Assembly (NCBI GenBank): GCA_903936705.1
Contig: CAIZWN010000004.1
Span: 1-53,928, forward strand
Direction: 5' to 3'
Source of the DNA: an uncultured Myxococcales bacterium
GTDB taxonomy: Bacteria; Myxococcota_A; UBA9042; DTJE01
Length of the DNA stretch: 53,928 nt
Positions 1 through 7,814 of the stretch are shown here, piece after piece. The position numbers were made by a program, and so were the translations under genes. The notes under the pieces are model-generated. The model was not told the DNA's origin. It ran no database searches and saw only the letters and a program-made list of their open reading frames with translations. Numbering within the stretch: position 1 is the stretch's first letter; every line of letters begins with the position of its first letter.

Positions 1-41
1 CTCCGGGACCGGAGTTCCGGCGGGGGCTCTGCCCCCACCGG
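1..41. repeat. Two adjacent perfect hairpins at window start
   Basis: Positions 1-14 form CTCCGG-GA-CCGGAG. Positions 17-41 form a long GC stem, CCGG-c-GGGGGC then loop TCT then GCCCCC-a-CCGG. They lie 3' of the minus-strand glycosyltransferase that ends at 191. There is no T-run beside either stem, so an intrinsic terminator is not demonstrated. The rest of 42-190 shows no gene I can support. Confidence 0.5.
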
Positions 42-190
42 CCTCCTGCAGTCTCGGCGCGGCCCTATCATTTATTTCCCCCGTGTGGTGGGCCGCGCCT
101 CCGACGGCTCCCTCCGGCGCACCCCCGGACCCGGCCCGCGGACGCTTTTTGAGGATCTGAGTGGCGTAATTGCTGGCTATATTCGGGGTC

Positions 191-1156
191 TTAGACCTTG
201 TCGGACGGTTCAATGTTTGTTAGATCGACGTTGCGGGTGCTGTCAGAGACCGCCCAGATCGCGTGGCTGTAGCCTCGCAGGTAGTCCAGATAACCGACTG
301 TCCTGGCGACGACTTCCATGGAAATCCCCAGCGCCGCTGCAAAGTCCGAACGAGTGTCGGTCAGCTTGAGCTTGCTGAGGGCCACGGCTAGCAGCGGCGA
401 GACGGCCATTGTCGAGACCTCGTACCCGCTGTGTGCCCGCAGCCAATAGTGACCTGAAGCGATCCGTCGCCGTTGTCGCAGGTATTCACGAACATTGTCC
501 GGTCCGTGGTTGACCACGACCGCGCCAGGGACATAGCGCAGCTGGAATCCGGCCCGCCGGACCATGGCCTCGATGCTGGCTTCATCGACGGCGCTGACCT
601 CCGGAATCGGTTCCAGCAGGGCAGATCGAATTGCGACTGCCTCTCCCATCTTTGGCGCCCGCAGCGCGATTTCGTGGTGCATGTCCCAAAGGTACCGCAC
701 GACCAGACCCATCATGTGGTCCGGGGGGTTGGTCGGCACCACGCGTCCGCCACACATTCCCACCACGGGGAATGCCGAAAGTTCGGCAAGCATCAGGTCA
801 ACGAAGCCTGGTTGTACGACAACGTCCGCGCTGGACAGGACCACAACATCGGCAGTTGGGTCGCGTTCGCGCAGGTATGCGTTTATGGCAGAGGCCTTTC
901 CAAGTCGCGCGTGCTGAACGATGACCCGAACACGCTTGTCAACCGCGCCGATGTCGTTGGCGATCTCGATCGTACGATCGGTGCATCCGCTGGCTACGAC
1001 GATCAACTCGGTTATCGTGCCACAGGTCGTCTTCTGGTTCAGCAGTGCATCGACGCACTGACGGATGTTGCGTTCCTCGTTGTATGCCGTCACAACGATG
1101 CTGACCCGCAACCCTGGGGCCTTGCTCTTCACCGGCTTCCTGCCTTTGGCAACCAT
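191..1156 (-). CDS. Family 2 glycosyltransferase
   Basis: This 321-residue protein is a GT-A fold family 2 transferase that should move a sugar from a nucleotide-sugar donor to a lipid or glycan acceptor at the inner face of the membrane. The N-terminal strand VSIVVTAYNEERNI is the typical nucleotide-binding start. LSSADVVVQPGF sits where the metal-binding DxD-type motif is expected, VDEAS resembles the catalytic acidic region, and RQRRRIASGHYW resembles the Q/RxxRW motif of processive members. The ATG at 1156 is chosen because AAGGAG lies just upstream; an open extension to 1231 has no such site. It is followed on the same strand by nothing inside the window and preceded by the epimerase gene, so it probably belongs to a surface-polysaccharide set. 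The acceptor cannot be told from the sequence. Confidence 0.85.
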   Translation of the reverse strand: MVAKGRKPVKSKAPGLRVSIVVTAYNEERNIRQCVDALLNQKTTCGTITELIVVASGCTDRTIEIANDIGAVDKRVRVIVQHARLGKASAINAYLRERDPTADVVVLSSADVVVQPGFVDLMLAELSAFPVVGMCGGRVVPTNPPDHMMGLVVRYLWDMHHEIALRAPKMGEAVAIRSALLEPIPEVSAVDEASIEAMVRRAGFQLRYVPGAVVVNHGPDNVREYLRQRRRIASGHYWLRAHSGYEVSTMAVSPLLAVALSKLKLTDTRSDFAAALGISMEVVARTVGYLDYLRGYSHAIWAVSDSTRNVDLTNIEPSDKV

Positions 1157-1252
1157 CCGAACTCCTTCTTCAAAACGGCTCTTTTTCGCACGGTCGAACA
1201 GCGTTGAATTCGCTGCGCCCCGACGACGCAACCAGCATGCTGACGGCCAAAC

Positions 1253-2218
1253 CTAGCGCATCCCTGGCCCGAGGCCCAGTGCCTGGGCGGTGCGCCTGAA
1301 TCCTTCCTCGTACCCGATTGCCGGCTCGAAACCCAGCACCTGTCTCATACGGTCGATCCGATAGGCGTGATCCACGGCTACGGTCGCCAGCTTTTCGCGC
1401 GTCAAGGGCGGTTCGCGTCCCCTGAAAAACCCGGCGGCATCCAGGGCGTCAAGCGCGCTGGCGCCAGCCTTCAGCAATGCCACTGGCGGTCCGATTGGCG
1501 GGATCCAGGTCCCGACCGCCCGGCCAGACAGTCGCACGAGATCAGCCATGGCAATGGGATCCCGGTACGTGCAAATGAACCTGGACCCTATGGCGGCTGG
1601 CGCTTCACAGGCCGTAAGCAAGGCGTTCGCGACGTCGTCGATGTATATCAATTGCACCCGCGATCGCCCTAGGCCAGGAACCACGAAAAAGCGTGCTGCG
1701 ACCATGCGCAGGATCTTTTCCATCATGCCGTTCGTGTCCCCGGGGCCGTAGGTGATGGAGGGTTGCACGATCACGAACGGAAGGCCGCTGTCCCGGACGG
1801 CATCCTCGCTTTCGATCTTGCTGCGACCATAAGGTCCAACCGGGTCCAACGGCGACATTTCATCGACAGGGAGCTGCGATGGGTCGCCGTAGACTGCCAC
1901 GCTGGAGACCAGTACCAGCCGTTTTGCGTGACGGCGTGCAAGCTCAATCGCCTTTCGAGTCAGTTCAAGGTTGACGCCCACGTACTCGGCAGGGGAAACG
2001 CCATGGCGATGCCGTACCGCTGCGGAATGGACCAGTGCGTCGAAGCGTCTTGAGGCCGGGCGGGCTGCCCATTCCTCCCACGTTCCGGCCTTGTCCGAAC
2101 CTGGACTTTCCGCGGGCCGACCGCGGTGAACCAGCCCCACTTTGCAACCAAGTTCCGTTGCGCGTCGGGCCACGGCCCCGCCAATGAATCCCGAAGCCCC
2201 CGTAACCAGCAGACGCAA
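1253..2218 (-). CDS. NAD-dependent epimerase/dehydratase (extended SDR)
   Basis: This 321-residue extended short-chain dehydrogenase/reductase probably acts on a nucleotide-sugar, as an epimerase, dehydratase or reductase. The N-terminus reads VTGASGFIGGAVARRA, the GxxGxxG dinucleotide-binding loop. SSVAVYGD and YGRSK supply the Ser and the YxxxK catalytic pair near residues 105-135. PSITYGPGDTNG is the conserved substrate-domain segment. It is about 100 bp upstream of the GT2 gene on the same strand and likely co-transcribed with it. The sequence does not fix which sugar it uses. Confidence 0.85.
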   Translation of the reverse strand: MRLLVTGASGFIGGAVARRATELGCKVGLVHRGRPAESPGSDKAGTWEEWAARPASRRFDALVHSAAVRHRHGVSPAEYVGVNLELTRKAIELARRHAKRLVLVSSVAVYGDPSQLPVDEMSPLDPVGPYGRSKIESEDAVRDSGLPFVIVQPSITYGPGDTNGMMEKILRMVAARFFVVPGLGRSRVQLIYIDDVANALLTACEAPAAIGSRFICTYRDPIAMADLVRLSGRAVGTWIPPIGPPVALLKAGASALDALDAAGFFRGREPPLTREKLATVAVDHAYRIDRMRQVLGFEPAIGYEEGFRRTAQALGLGPGMR

Positions 2219-2313
2219 CTACGAGCTCCATTTTCAGCTGCCGGAGTATAGGTCCGTGTCTTGACGGCGGCAATGGAAAGTGTGCCGTAAGCCAGTCGGC
2301 GCACGCCGGCGGT

Positions 2314-2334
2314 CTTTCGCGTCAGAAGCGAAAG
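2314..2334. repeat. Perfect 7-bp inverted repeat in a divergent intergenic region
   Basis: CTTTCGC and GCGAAAG are separated by 7 nt in the region between the minus-strand epimerase and the plus-strand methyltransferase-like gene. It could be an operator or a small hairpin. There is no T-run after it. Confidence 0.35.
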
Positions 2335-2353
2335 TACAAGTCCGGGTCTTTCG

Positions 2354-2382
2354 TTGACCAGTTTCGTCGCTTCGCTTACCCT
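2354..2382 (+). promoter_or_regulatory. Possible sigma-70-type promoter
   Basis: TTGACC (2354-2359) and TACCCT (2377-2382) are separated by 17 bp, about 28 bp upstream of the start of the methyltransferase-like gene. The -35 matches 5 of 6 consensus positions and the -10 only 3 of 6, so this is tentative. Confidence 0.3.
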
Positions 2383-2409
2383 CGCGGACGGTTTCGAGGG
2401 AGATGATTG

Positions 2410-3261
2410 ATGAACGAAGCATACGGAACACTTGATGTTGGACTCGGAACGGCCTACGAGCGGCTGGTGATCTACCGCCTTTTGGACAGGTGGTTTGCCG
2501 ACCGCCCTGTCTCGACCGCGCTTGATGGCGTCGTTGACGGGATGGGTGGCATTCCAGGGGTGCATTTGCTTGGTCTTGCTCGTCGCGGAACGAAGGTCAC
2601 GGTCTGCCTGCCGGACAGGAAGGCCCTTTCGATCGTTCGCGATATCTACCGGACGGTCGGAGTCGAGGACAAGCTGGTCCCGATCGAGGCTGCCGGTCCC
2701 GGCGCCGGGAAGTTCGATCTGGTCATGACTTTCAACGCGCTGCAGGAAGTTGATGACTGGCGCGCTCACGTTCAGAAGCTTGCTGGCTGGTCTGGCCGTT
2801 GGCTTGTCGTGTCGGTCACAAGTCCCTTCTCGTGGGGCGTCCAGGTGCGTAAGTTGCAGCGCCTGATCCAGCCCGCCGGACGGCCCGAGCGCTATGCTCA
2901 TCCTGCCGTGTTTCCCGCGAACCTGGTTCCAGAGCTTCAGCGCGTGGGTCGAATCGTGGACGAGGCGTACGTCGATTGCCCATGGTGGCCCGACCACGTG
3001 GTTTCAGCCGGAACCAGCATCTTCGACGCCCTGTCGGCGCGGGTCCCGTTGATCGGAGCGCAGATTGCGTCCCGGGCGCGTCGCGGGGACCCGGATGCCT
3101 TCCGGTTCGGGCCGGGGCGCTTTCCGTATTTCGAGGGCATGCCTGGATACGAGGAACTGCTGCGCCTGCTGGCCAAGCACCCGGCCTTTGACGGCCGCGG
3201 TTCCTTGCTGGGCCGCGTCTTTGGCCATCATCACGCCTGGCTGATCGACGTTTCGAAGTAG
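2410..3261 (+). CDS. SAM-dependent methyltransferase-like protein
   Basis: This 283-residue soluble protein looks like a diverged class I methyltransferase. VDGMGGIPGVHLLGLARRG occupies the place of motif I (glycine-rich SAM loop), TVCLPDRKAL follows as motif II, and FDLVMTFNALQEVDDW resembles the motif IV region. The C-terminal half carries no domain I recognise. The ATG at 2410 is preferred over the adjacent TTG at 2407 because GAGGGAGA lies upstream. It is the only plus-strand gene in the first 17 kb, sitting between sugar-nucleotide genes, so methylation of a glycan or lipid precursor is plausible but unproven. It converges on the radical SAM gene with only 9 bp between them. Confidence 0.6.
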   Translation: MNEAYGTLDVGLGTAYERLVIYRLLDRWFADRPVSTALDGVVDGMGGIPGVHLLGLARRGTKVTVCLPDRKALSIVRDIYRTVGVEDKLVPIEAAGPGAGKFDLVMTFNALQEVDDWRAHVQKLAGWSGRWLVVSVTSPFSWGVQVRKLQRLIQPAGRPERYAHPAVFPANLVPELQRVGRIVDEAYVDCPWWPDHVVSAGTSIFDALSARVPLIGAQIASRARRGDPDAFRFGPGRFPYFEGMPGYEELLRLLAKHPAFDGRGSLLGRVFGHHHAWLIDVSK

Positions 3262-3270
3262 TGGGGCGTC

Positions 3271-4359
3271 CTACAGTCCAGCTACCCGCAGCATTGCACG
3301 TGCCACTGTCGCCGGGTCCAGGATCATGTTGGTGTAGGCTGCATTTGCCAGTGGGCAAGAACACTGACCGGCCCGCACGCTGGCCCTGAAGGCGTCGGCC
3401 TTCGCCCCAGCCCAGACCGCGGCAAAATCGTAGTCGTAGTCCCGCACGTTCCCAAGGGACTCGGCCCGGACGCAGCATCCCCAGACCTCGCCGTCAGGCG
3501 CAAGCTGAGCGCTGGCAAGACCGGCATAGCAGGGGATTATCTGGCGCTTCTGCTCCAGGGTGGCGGCAGCGAGATCGTAGTATTCCATGCGCAGGGCCTG
3601 GATCAATCGAGCCACCGGACGCTTCGCGCGGGAATGGCCTATTGCGCTCTTCAGCACGGCGGCAGCCCGCCTGTAGTCAGCCGGATCCGGAGTAATCTGG
3701 CGCTCGGTCGTCAGAAGTTCAACCCGTTGCTCGGCTACCTCGGTGACGTACGAGTCCGGCCGGAATATTTCTCGGATGGATGCCTGAATGTCGGGGATCC
3801 TGGCCACGTTGGCCCTGGAAACGACCGTGTGAACTCCCATCAGAACATGTGGATTATCCGGCTGCAAGGATCGGATCAGGTCTGCGACCTCAAGCAGTTT
3901 CCGCCAGTTGCCCTTGGCTCCGCGCAGCTTGTCGTGTTCGTCGCCTATCTCGTCAACCGACAGGTTCAGGATCAACTGCGACCCGCGCGACGCTTGCACC
4001 ACCTTGGGCAGCAGTTCACGTATGCGCGCCAGTGCCAGGCCATTCATCGGGATGTTGATGGCCGAAGGTTCCAGTTCGCGGCGGGTCAGGTCAACGATCT
4101 CGCCGAGGTCGGGTCGCAGGAACTGGTCGCCCCCCGAGAGGGTCGCCCACACCGGCACCTTGCGCAGGCTGCGGTAGGTCTTTTCCAGTTCGGCCAACGA
4201 CAGTTCGTCGGATTTTCGCTGCCAGATCCCGCACGTCCCGCAACGCGATCCGCATCTGTAGGTCACGGAAACGGTTAGGTTGATCGGCAACTGTACGCTG
4301 TGACCGGCAGCATGTTCCAACCGGTAGCCAGCCATCCGGAAAGGAATGGGAATCTTCAA
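3271..4359 (-). CDS. Radical SAM/SPASM domain protein
   Basis: This 362-residue protein has a radical SAM cluster motif near residues 36-43, CGSRCGTC, a CX3CX2C arrangement in the usual TYRC context. TLSGGDQFLRPDL matches the GGEP-type SAM-binding loop. The C-terminal part carries a second Cys set (IIPCYAG, EVWGCCVR, GQCSCPL), the pattern of a SPASM auxiliary Fe-S cluster. Such proteins perform radical chemistry on peptides, sugars or small molecules. The 10-bp gap to the following GT-C transferase start suggests co-transcription with it. The substrate is unknown; the glycan context is the only hint. Confidence 0.85.
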   Translation of the reverse strand: MKIPIPFRMAGYRLEHAAGHSVQLPINLTVSVTYRCGSRCGTCGIWQRKSDELSLAELEKTYRSLRKVPVWATLSGGDQFLRPDLGEIVDLTRRELEPSAINIPMNGLALARIRELLPKVVQASRGSQLILNLSVDEIGDEHDKLRGAKGNWRKLLEVADLIRSLQPDNPHVLMGVHTVVSRANVARIPDIQASIREIFRPDSYVTEVAEQRVELLTTERQITPDPADYRRAAAVLKSAIGHSRAKRPVARLIQALRMEYYDLAAATLEQKRQIIPCYAGLASAQLAPDGEVWGCCVRAESLGNVRDYDYDFAAVWAGAKADAFRASVRAGQCSCPLANAAYTNMILDPATVARAMLRVAGL

Positions 4360-4369
4360 CGAAACCTCC

Positions 4370-5857
4370 CTAGGGCGCCGAAGCTGCGGCGCGTATGGCC
4401 GACAGCCGTCCTCGCAGGTGCAGCAGCCATACGATGCATGCGACCGTGCAAGTCAACACCGTGAAGATGATGCGGCCAGCCGAGCCCAGAGGCAGCAGCA
4501 CCGAGCCATCAACGACAATCACCAGGGACGATGCCGCGAACAGCCATGCACGCCAGGCCGGGTTGGCAAGTTCGACCGACAGCACCAGGCATGGCAGCAG
4601 GTACCATGGGTGAAATACCGGGGTGCCAACCGTGACAATCAGCATCTGGATCATCGCCATCGATGCCACCAGGTTGCGAAAGTCCTTGGCGCGCCAGGCC
4701 AGCCAGGCAGCTGCGGCGACAAGCCCCAGCAGGATCGGCAGGTTGACCAGCCCCACGATCCGCATCCAGGCGGCCTTGTCCGCGTGAAACAGTTCGGTCG
4801 CCACGACATAGAACGGTTCGGCCAGCGTGTTGGTAGGTTCGCGGCCGGTTGGCAGCGTGAAAGGTTGCAGGATCGTCTGGGCGCCGTCCCACACCATGGA
4901 ATACGCAGCCACGACCACGCCGGCCATCACCAGCGATGCCAACGCGGCGTCGCCAAGCCGCCTTGCGGGCGAGCCGTTTCCAGGTCGCAGCAGATATATG
5001 GCGAACATCGCAGCCGGGACGGCCATGGTGAGTTTCGACGCAACAGCCAGACCCAGTAGTGCGGCAGCCGGGATGATCCTGCCGCGCGAGGCCGTCAGGA
5101 GCCAGGCGGCCAGCAGAAAGGCCGGGACCAGTTCGTTCGAAGCCTGGCCACCGCCTTCCAGCCAGACTATTGGGCTGAGTGCCATCAGTGCGAACATCGA
5201 CGTGGAAGAAGCCGAGGCATCGGGCCTCGAGCAGTAGCTGGCCATCAGGGCCACAAGCCCCATGGCCGTCAGTGCCGCGGCCACCTTCGTCAGGGCCAGT
5301 GCCATCGGCAGCGATCCCCCCGATAGCAGCACACCTGGCGACCACCAGGCCAGCTCGATCGGACCGTAGATGCACGGACCGTTCATCCATCGGCCATACA
5401 CGTCCGACGAGAACGACGAGGCTGCCATCCCCGGCCAAGGCATCGTGTACGGGTTCACGCCTGTCCCGAAAGCCAGATCAACATAGGTCATCATGCTGAA
5501 TATGTCGTCGGACATCATCGGAAGCATGGGCGCTGCCACAAGGGACAGCAGGAACGAGAACCTGGCAATCCTCCATATCTCGGAACGCGACTGGTTGCCT
5601 GATTCCCCGCAAGCAGCAACCGCCCGGCGCAAGGCGTACCACGAAACCACGATCGCCGCGATGAAGCAGGCGGCGACGGCGATATCGGCGCCCGCGGGCA
5701 TCCAGTTCGTCCCCAGGTTCAGTTTGCGTCCCGCCAGAAAGAATCGCACCCACGAAAGTACCGTCAATGTAGCTGCGGTACCTGCCATCATCCCGGCCCA
5801 GGGACGGAACCGCGGTATTGCCGGCCCCGCCGGATGTCTTGCGTCAATCATTGCCAT
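4370..5857 (-). CDS. GT-C family membrane glycosyltransferase (mannosyltransferase-like)
   Basis: This 495-residue protein has about a dozen hydrophobic segments and the layout of polyprenyl-phosphate-dependent GT-C enzymes. MMSDDIFSMMTYVDLAFG places acidic residues in the first extracytoplasmic loop, followed by GVNPYTMPW, as in actinobacterial and myxobacterial DUF2029/mannopyranosyltransferase-like proteins. HPWYLLPCLVL is the late PWY-type motif. It would transfer a sugar from a lipid carrier on the outer face of the inner membrane. GGGAG precedes ATG 5857; an in-frame ATG two codons on is also possible. It is the upstream partner of the radical SAM gene. The family is clear, the sugar and acceptor are not. 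Confidence 0.75.
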   Translation of the reverse strand: MAMIDARHPAGPAIPRFRPWAGMMAGTAATLTVLSWVRFFLAGRKLNLGTNWMPAGADIAVAACFIAAIVVSWYALRRAVAACGESGNQSRSEIWRIARFSFLLSLVAAPMLPMMSDDIFSMMTYVDLAFGTGVNPYTMPWPGMAASSFSSDVYGRWMNGPCIYGPIELAWWSPGVLLSGGSLPMALALTKVAAALTAMGLVALMASYCSRPDASASSTSMFALMALSPIVWLEGGGQASNELVPAFLLAAWLLTASRGRIIPAAALLGLAVASKLTMAVPAAMFAIYLLRPGNGSPARRLGDAALASLVMAGVVVAAYSMVWDGAQTILQPFTLPTGREPTNTLAEPFYVVATELFHADKAAWMRIVGLVNLPILLGLVAAAAWLAWRAKDFRNLVASMAMIQMLIVTVGTPVFHPWYLLPCLVLSVELANPAWRAWLFAASSLVIVVDGSVLLPLGSAGRIIFTVLTCTVACIVWLLHLRGRLSAIRAAASAP

Positions 5858-5956
5858 TCTGCTCCCTGACCTGCTCGACCGCCGAGTATCGAGGGCGCAC
5901 GTTGGAGAGTCAATGTCATGCAGGAATCGTGGCGGCGGCTGGCCTCCCGGATCCGG

Positions 5957-7813
5957 TCACCCATGCACCGGCAGCGAAACCGTGAACGTGCTGCCCTCGC
6001 CGATCTTCGAGGCGACCTCGATCTCGCCGTGGTACATGTCCACCAGGCGCTTGACCAGAGACAGGCCAAGACCCGTGCCCTCGGCGAACTGCTTGGCGTT
6101 TCCCGCGCGGTAGAACTCGTCAAAGACGTGGCCCAAGGCGTCCTCGCTGATCCCTATCCCCGAGTCGCGGCAGACCAGCCTGGCCCTGTTCTTGTCAGAC
6201 ACGAGAGTGACCGAAACAAGGCCCCCGTCGGGAGTGTACTTCACGGCGTTTTCGACCAGGTTGCCGACGATCTTGTCCAGATCCTCGGCATTTCCGGCAA
6301 CCGTGACTGCGGCCTCGGGGATCACCGTGTCGATCCTGACATGCTTTCGTTCGGCCTCGGACGATACCCTCTCCAGCACGCCTCGAACGACTCCGCACAA
6401 TTCAGCAGTCCCGGAAGCCCTTCCCGGTACACGTCCCTTCATGCTGCCCAGTTCCATCAGGTCCTTCAGCAGGTCCTGAAGGCCGGCCACGCGCCGCACC
6501 ATCCGCGCCACCAGCGATCGCTTGCGCTCGTCCATCTCGCCCAGGAATCCCTCCTCGAGGATGCTCAGGCTGGACCTCAGCGATGCCACCGGCGCCTTCA
6601 GTTCGTGCAGCACCAGGAACACGAACTTGGCCTTTGCCTCCTCCAGTTCCTCGAGGTGTCGGTACGCCCTGGCGTTCTCTATGGCCACTGCCCCTTGCGA
6701 GGCAATCGCCATCAGGAAACCTATGTCCTCGTCGTCGAATTCGCGTCGTTCGGCCGTGTAAAGGCGCAGCACGCCAATCGCGGTTCCTCGCAGCAGCATG
6801 GGAGCCACCACCACCGAACGGATTCCCTCGCGCAGGACCTCCTCGGGATACTGGAAGGCAGTCGCGTCGCTGACATCGGGCACCTGAACCGACCAGCCCA
6901 GCAGCGCGGACTGGTCCACCGGGCTTTTCGCCGGATCAACGTCACCTTTTTGCAGGTATGTGTCGCTGAGCCCATATGCCGCACTTAGACGCAGACGATT
7001 ACCTTCGTCGTCCAGCAGGCGAATAGAGCACGCCTTGCCATACATTGCGACGGTTGTTCTGGCGACCACGGTGTTCAGCACGTGCGAAAGATCCAGCGTC
7101 GAGTTCACCGCGCGTGCGATGTCGTAGAGCGTCTGTGTTCGATGGAAGGCCGCCTCGACCGAGTCTTTCAGCCGCATAAGTTCGACCGTTCGCGCCCACA
7201 GCCGTCGCGCGATCGACCCTGCCAGGTGCGTGGCGAAAAGTATGGCCGTAGCGAAAAACAGCAGTCGCAGCCCGATCTGCCTTATGTCGTCATGCGGCAT
7301 CCCGTCGAAACCAGGCATAGGGCGGTGCGGCAGCAGGCCGGCCCCCTCGATTGCTGCCAGCAGGCCGACCAGCAGAACGCCGAAGCTGGCGTGCAGGTAG
7401 GCGGGGCGCGGCGGCAGCAGGATGCTTGCCAGAATGGCGTGAAACACGAAGAAGAACAGCAGCGGGCTGGTGATGCCACCCGTCAGGTGCACCAGGACGA
7501 TAAGGGCCACCCAGTCGGTAAGGAACTGCGCGCTTGCGAATCGGCCCCAAACTACCGTCGTTGATTCAAGGGTCTTCAGGTGCCGCAGGATGCGCCGAAA
7601 CAGCAGGTTGTATGCCAGGATTCCCACGCCCACTGCGCAGAAGGCAATCCCCGGCACAGGCAGGTCCGCCAGAAGCCACAGGACAAGGGTCCCGACGAAC
7701 ACCCCCGCACCGGCAAGCCAGCGCAGGCGGATAAGCCAGGCGCCGCGCTTTGCAAGTTCCTCCTCGAGGGGGGCCTGGGTCACGGGTCCAGGCCTATCGC
7801 GTTCGATGGCCAT
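5957..7813 (-). CDS. Six-TM GAF sensor histidine kinase with RegB-like motif
   Basis: This 618-residue kinase starts at ATG 7813, one base after the stop of the upstream kinase, with GGAGGGTG before it. An open extension to 8074 overlaps that gene and is rejected. Residues about 28-205 make six membrane segments. LTGGITSPLLFF near residues 110-121 resembles the GGxxNPF quinone-binding motif of RegB/PrrB, with Asn replaced by Ser. A GAF domain spans about 225-385. The phosphoacceptor His403 is in VLHELKAP, and the ATPase domain has NLVENAVKY, DSGIGI and GTGLGLSL. All catalytic boxes are intact. It is the last gene of the hydrogenase/Hdr/two-component operon. Redox sensing is an inference from the motif and context. 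Confidence 0.85.
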   Translation of the reverse strand: MAIERDRPGPVTQAPLEEELAKRGAWLIRLRWLAGAGVFVGTLVLWLLADLPVPGIAFCAVGVGILAYNLLFRRILRHLKTLESTTVVWGRFASAQFLTDWVALIVLVHLTGGITSPLLFFFVFHAILASILLPPRPAYLHASFGVLLVGLLAAIEGAGLLPHRPMPGFDGMPHDDIRQIGLRLLFFATAILFATHLAGSIARRLWARTVELMRLKDSVEAAFHRTQTLYDIARAVNSTLDLSHVLNTVVARTTVAMYGKACSIRLLDDEGNRLRLSAAYGLSDTYLQKGDVDPAKSPVDQSALLGWSVQVPDVSDATAFQYPEEVLREGIRSVVVAPMLLRGTAIGVLRLYTAERREFDDEDIGFLMAIASQGAVAIENARAYRHLEELEEAKAKFVFLVLHELKAPVASLRSSLSILEEGFLGEMDERKRSLVARMVRRVAGLQDLLKDLMELGSMKGRVPGRASGTAELCGVVRGVLERVSSEAERKHVRIDTVIPEAAVTVAGNAEDLDKIVGNLVENAVKYTPDGGLVSVTLVSDKNRARLVCRDSGIGISEDALGHVFDEFYRAGNAKQFAEGTGLGLSLVKRLVDMYHGEIEVASKIGEGSTFTVSLPVHG

Positions 7814-7814
7814 G

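Noticed and set aside
1-41. GC-rich hairpins as an intrinsic terminator
   Set aside because: Neither stem is followed by a T-run on either strand within the expected distance.
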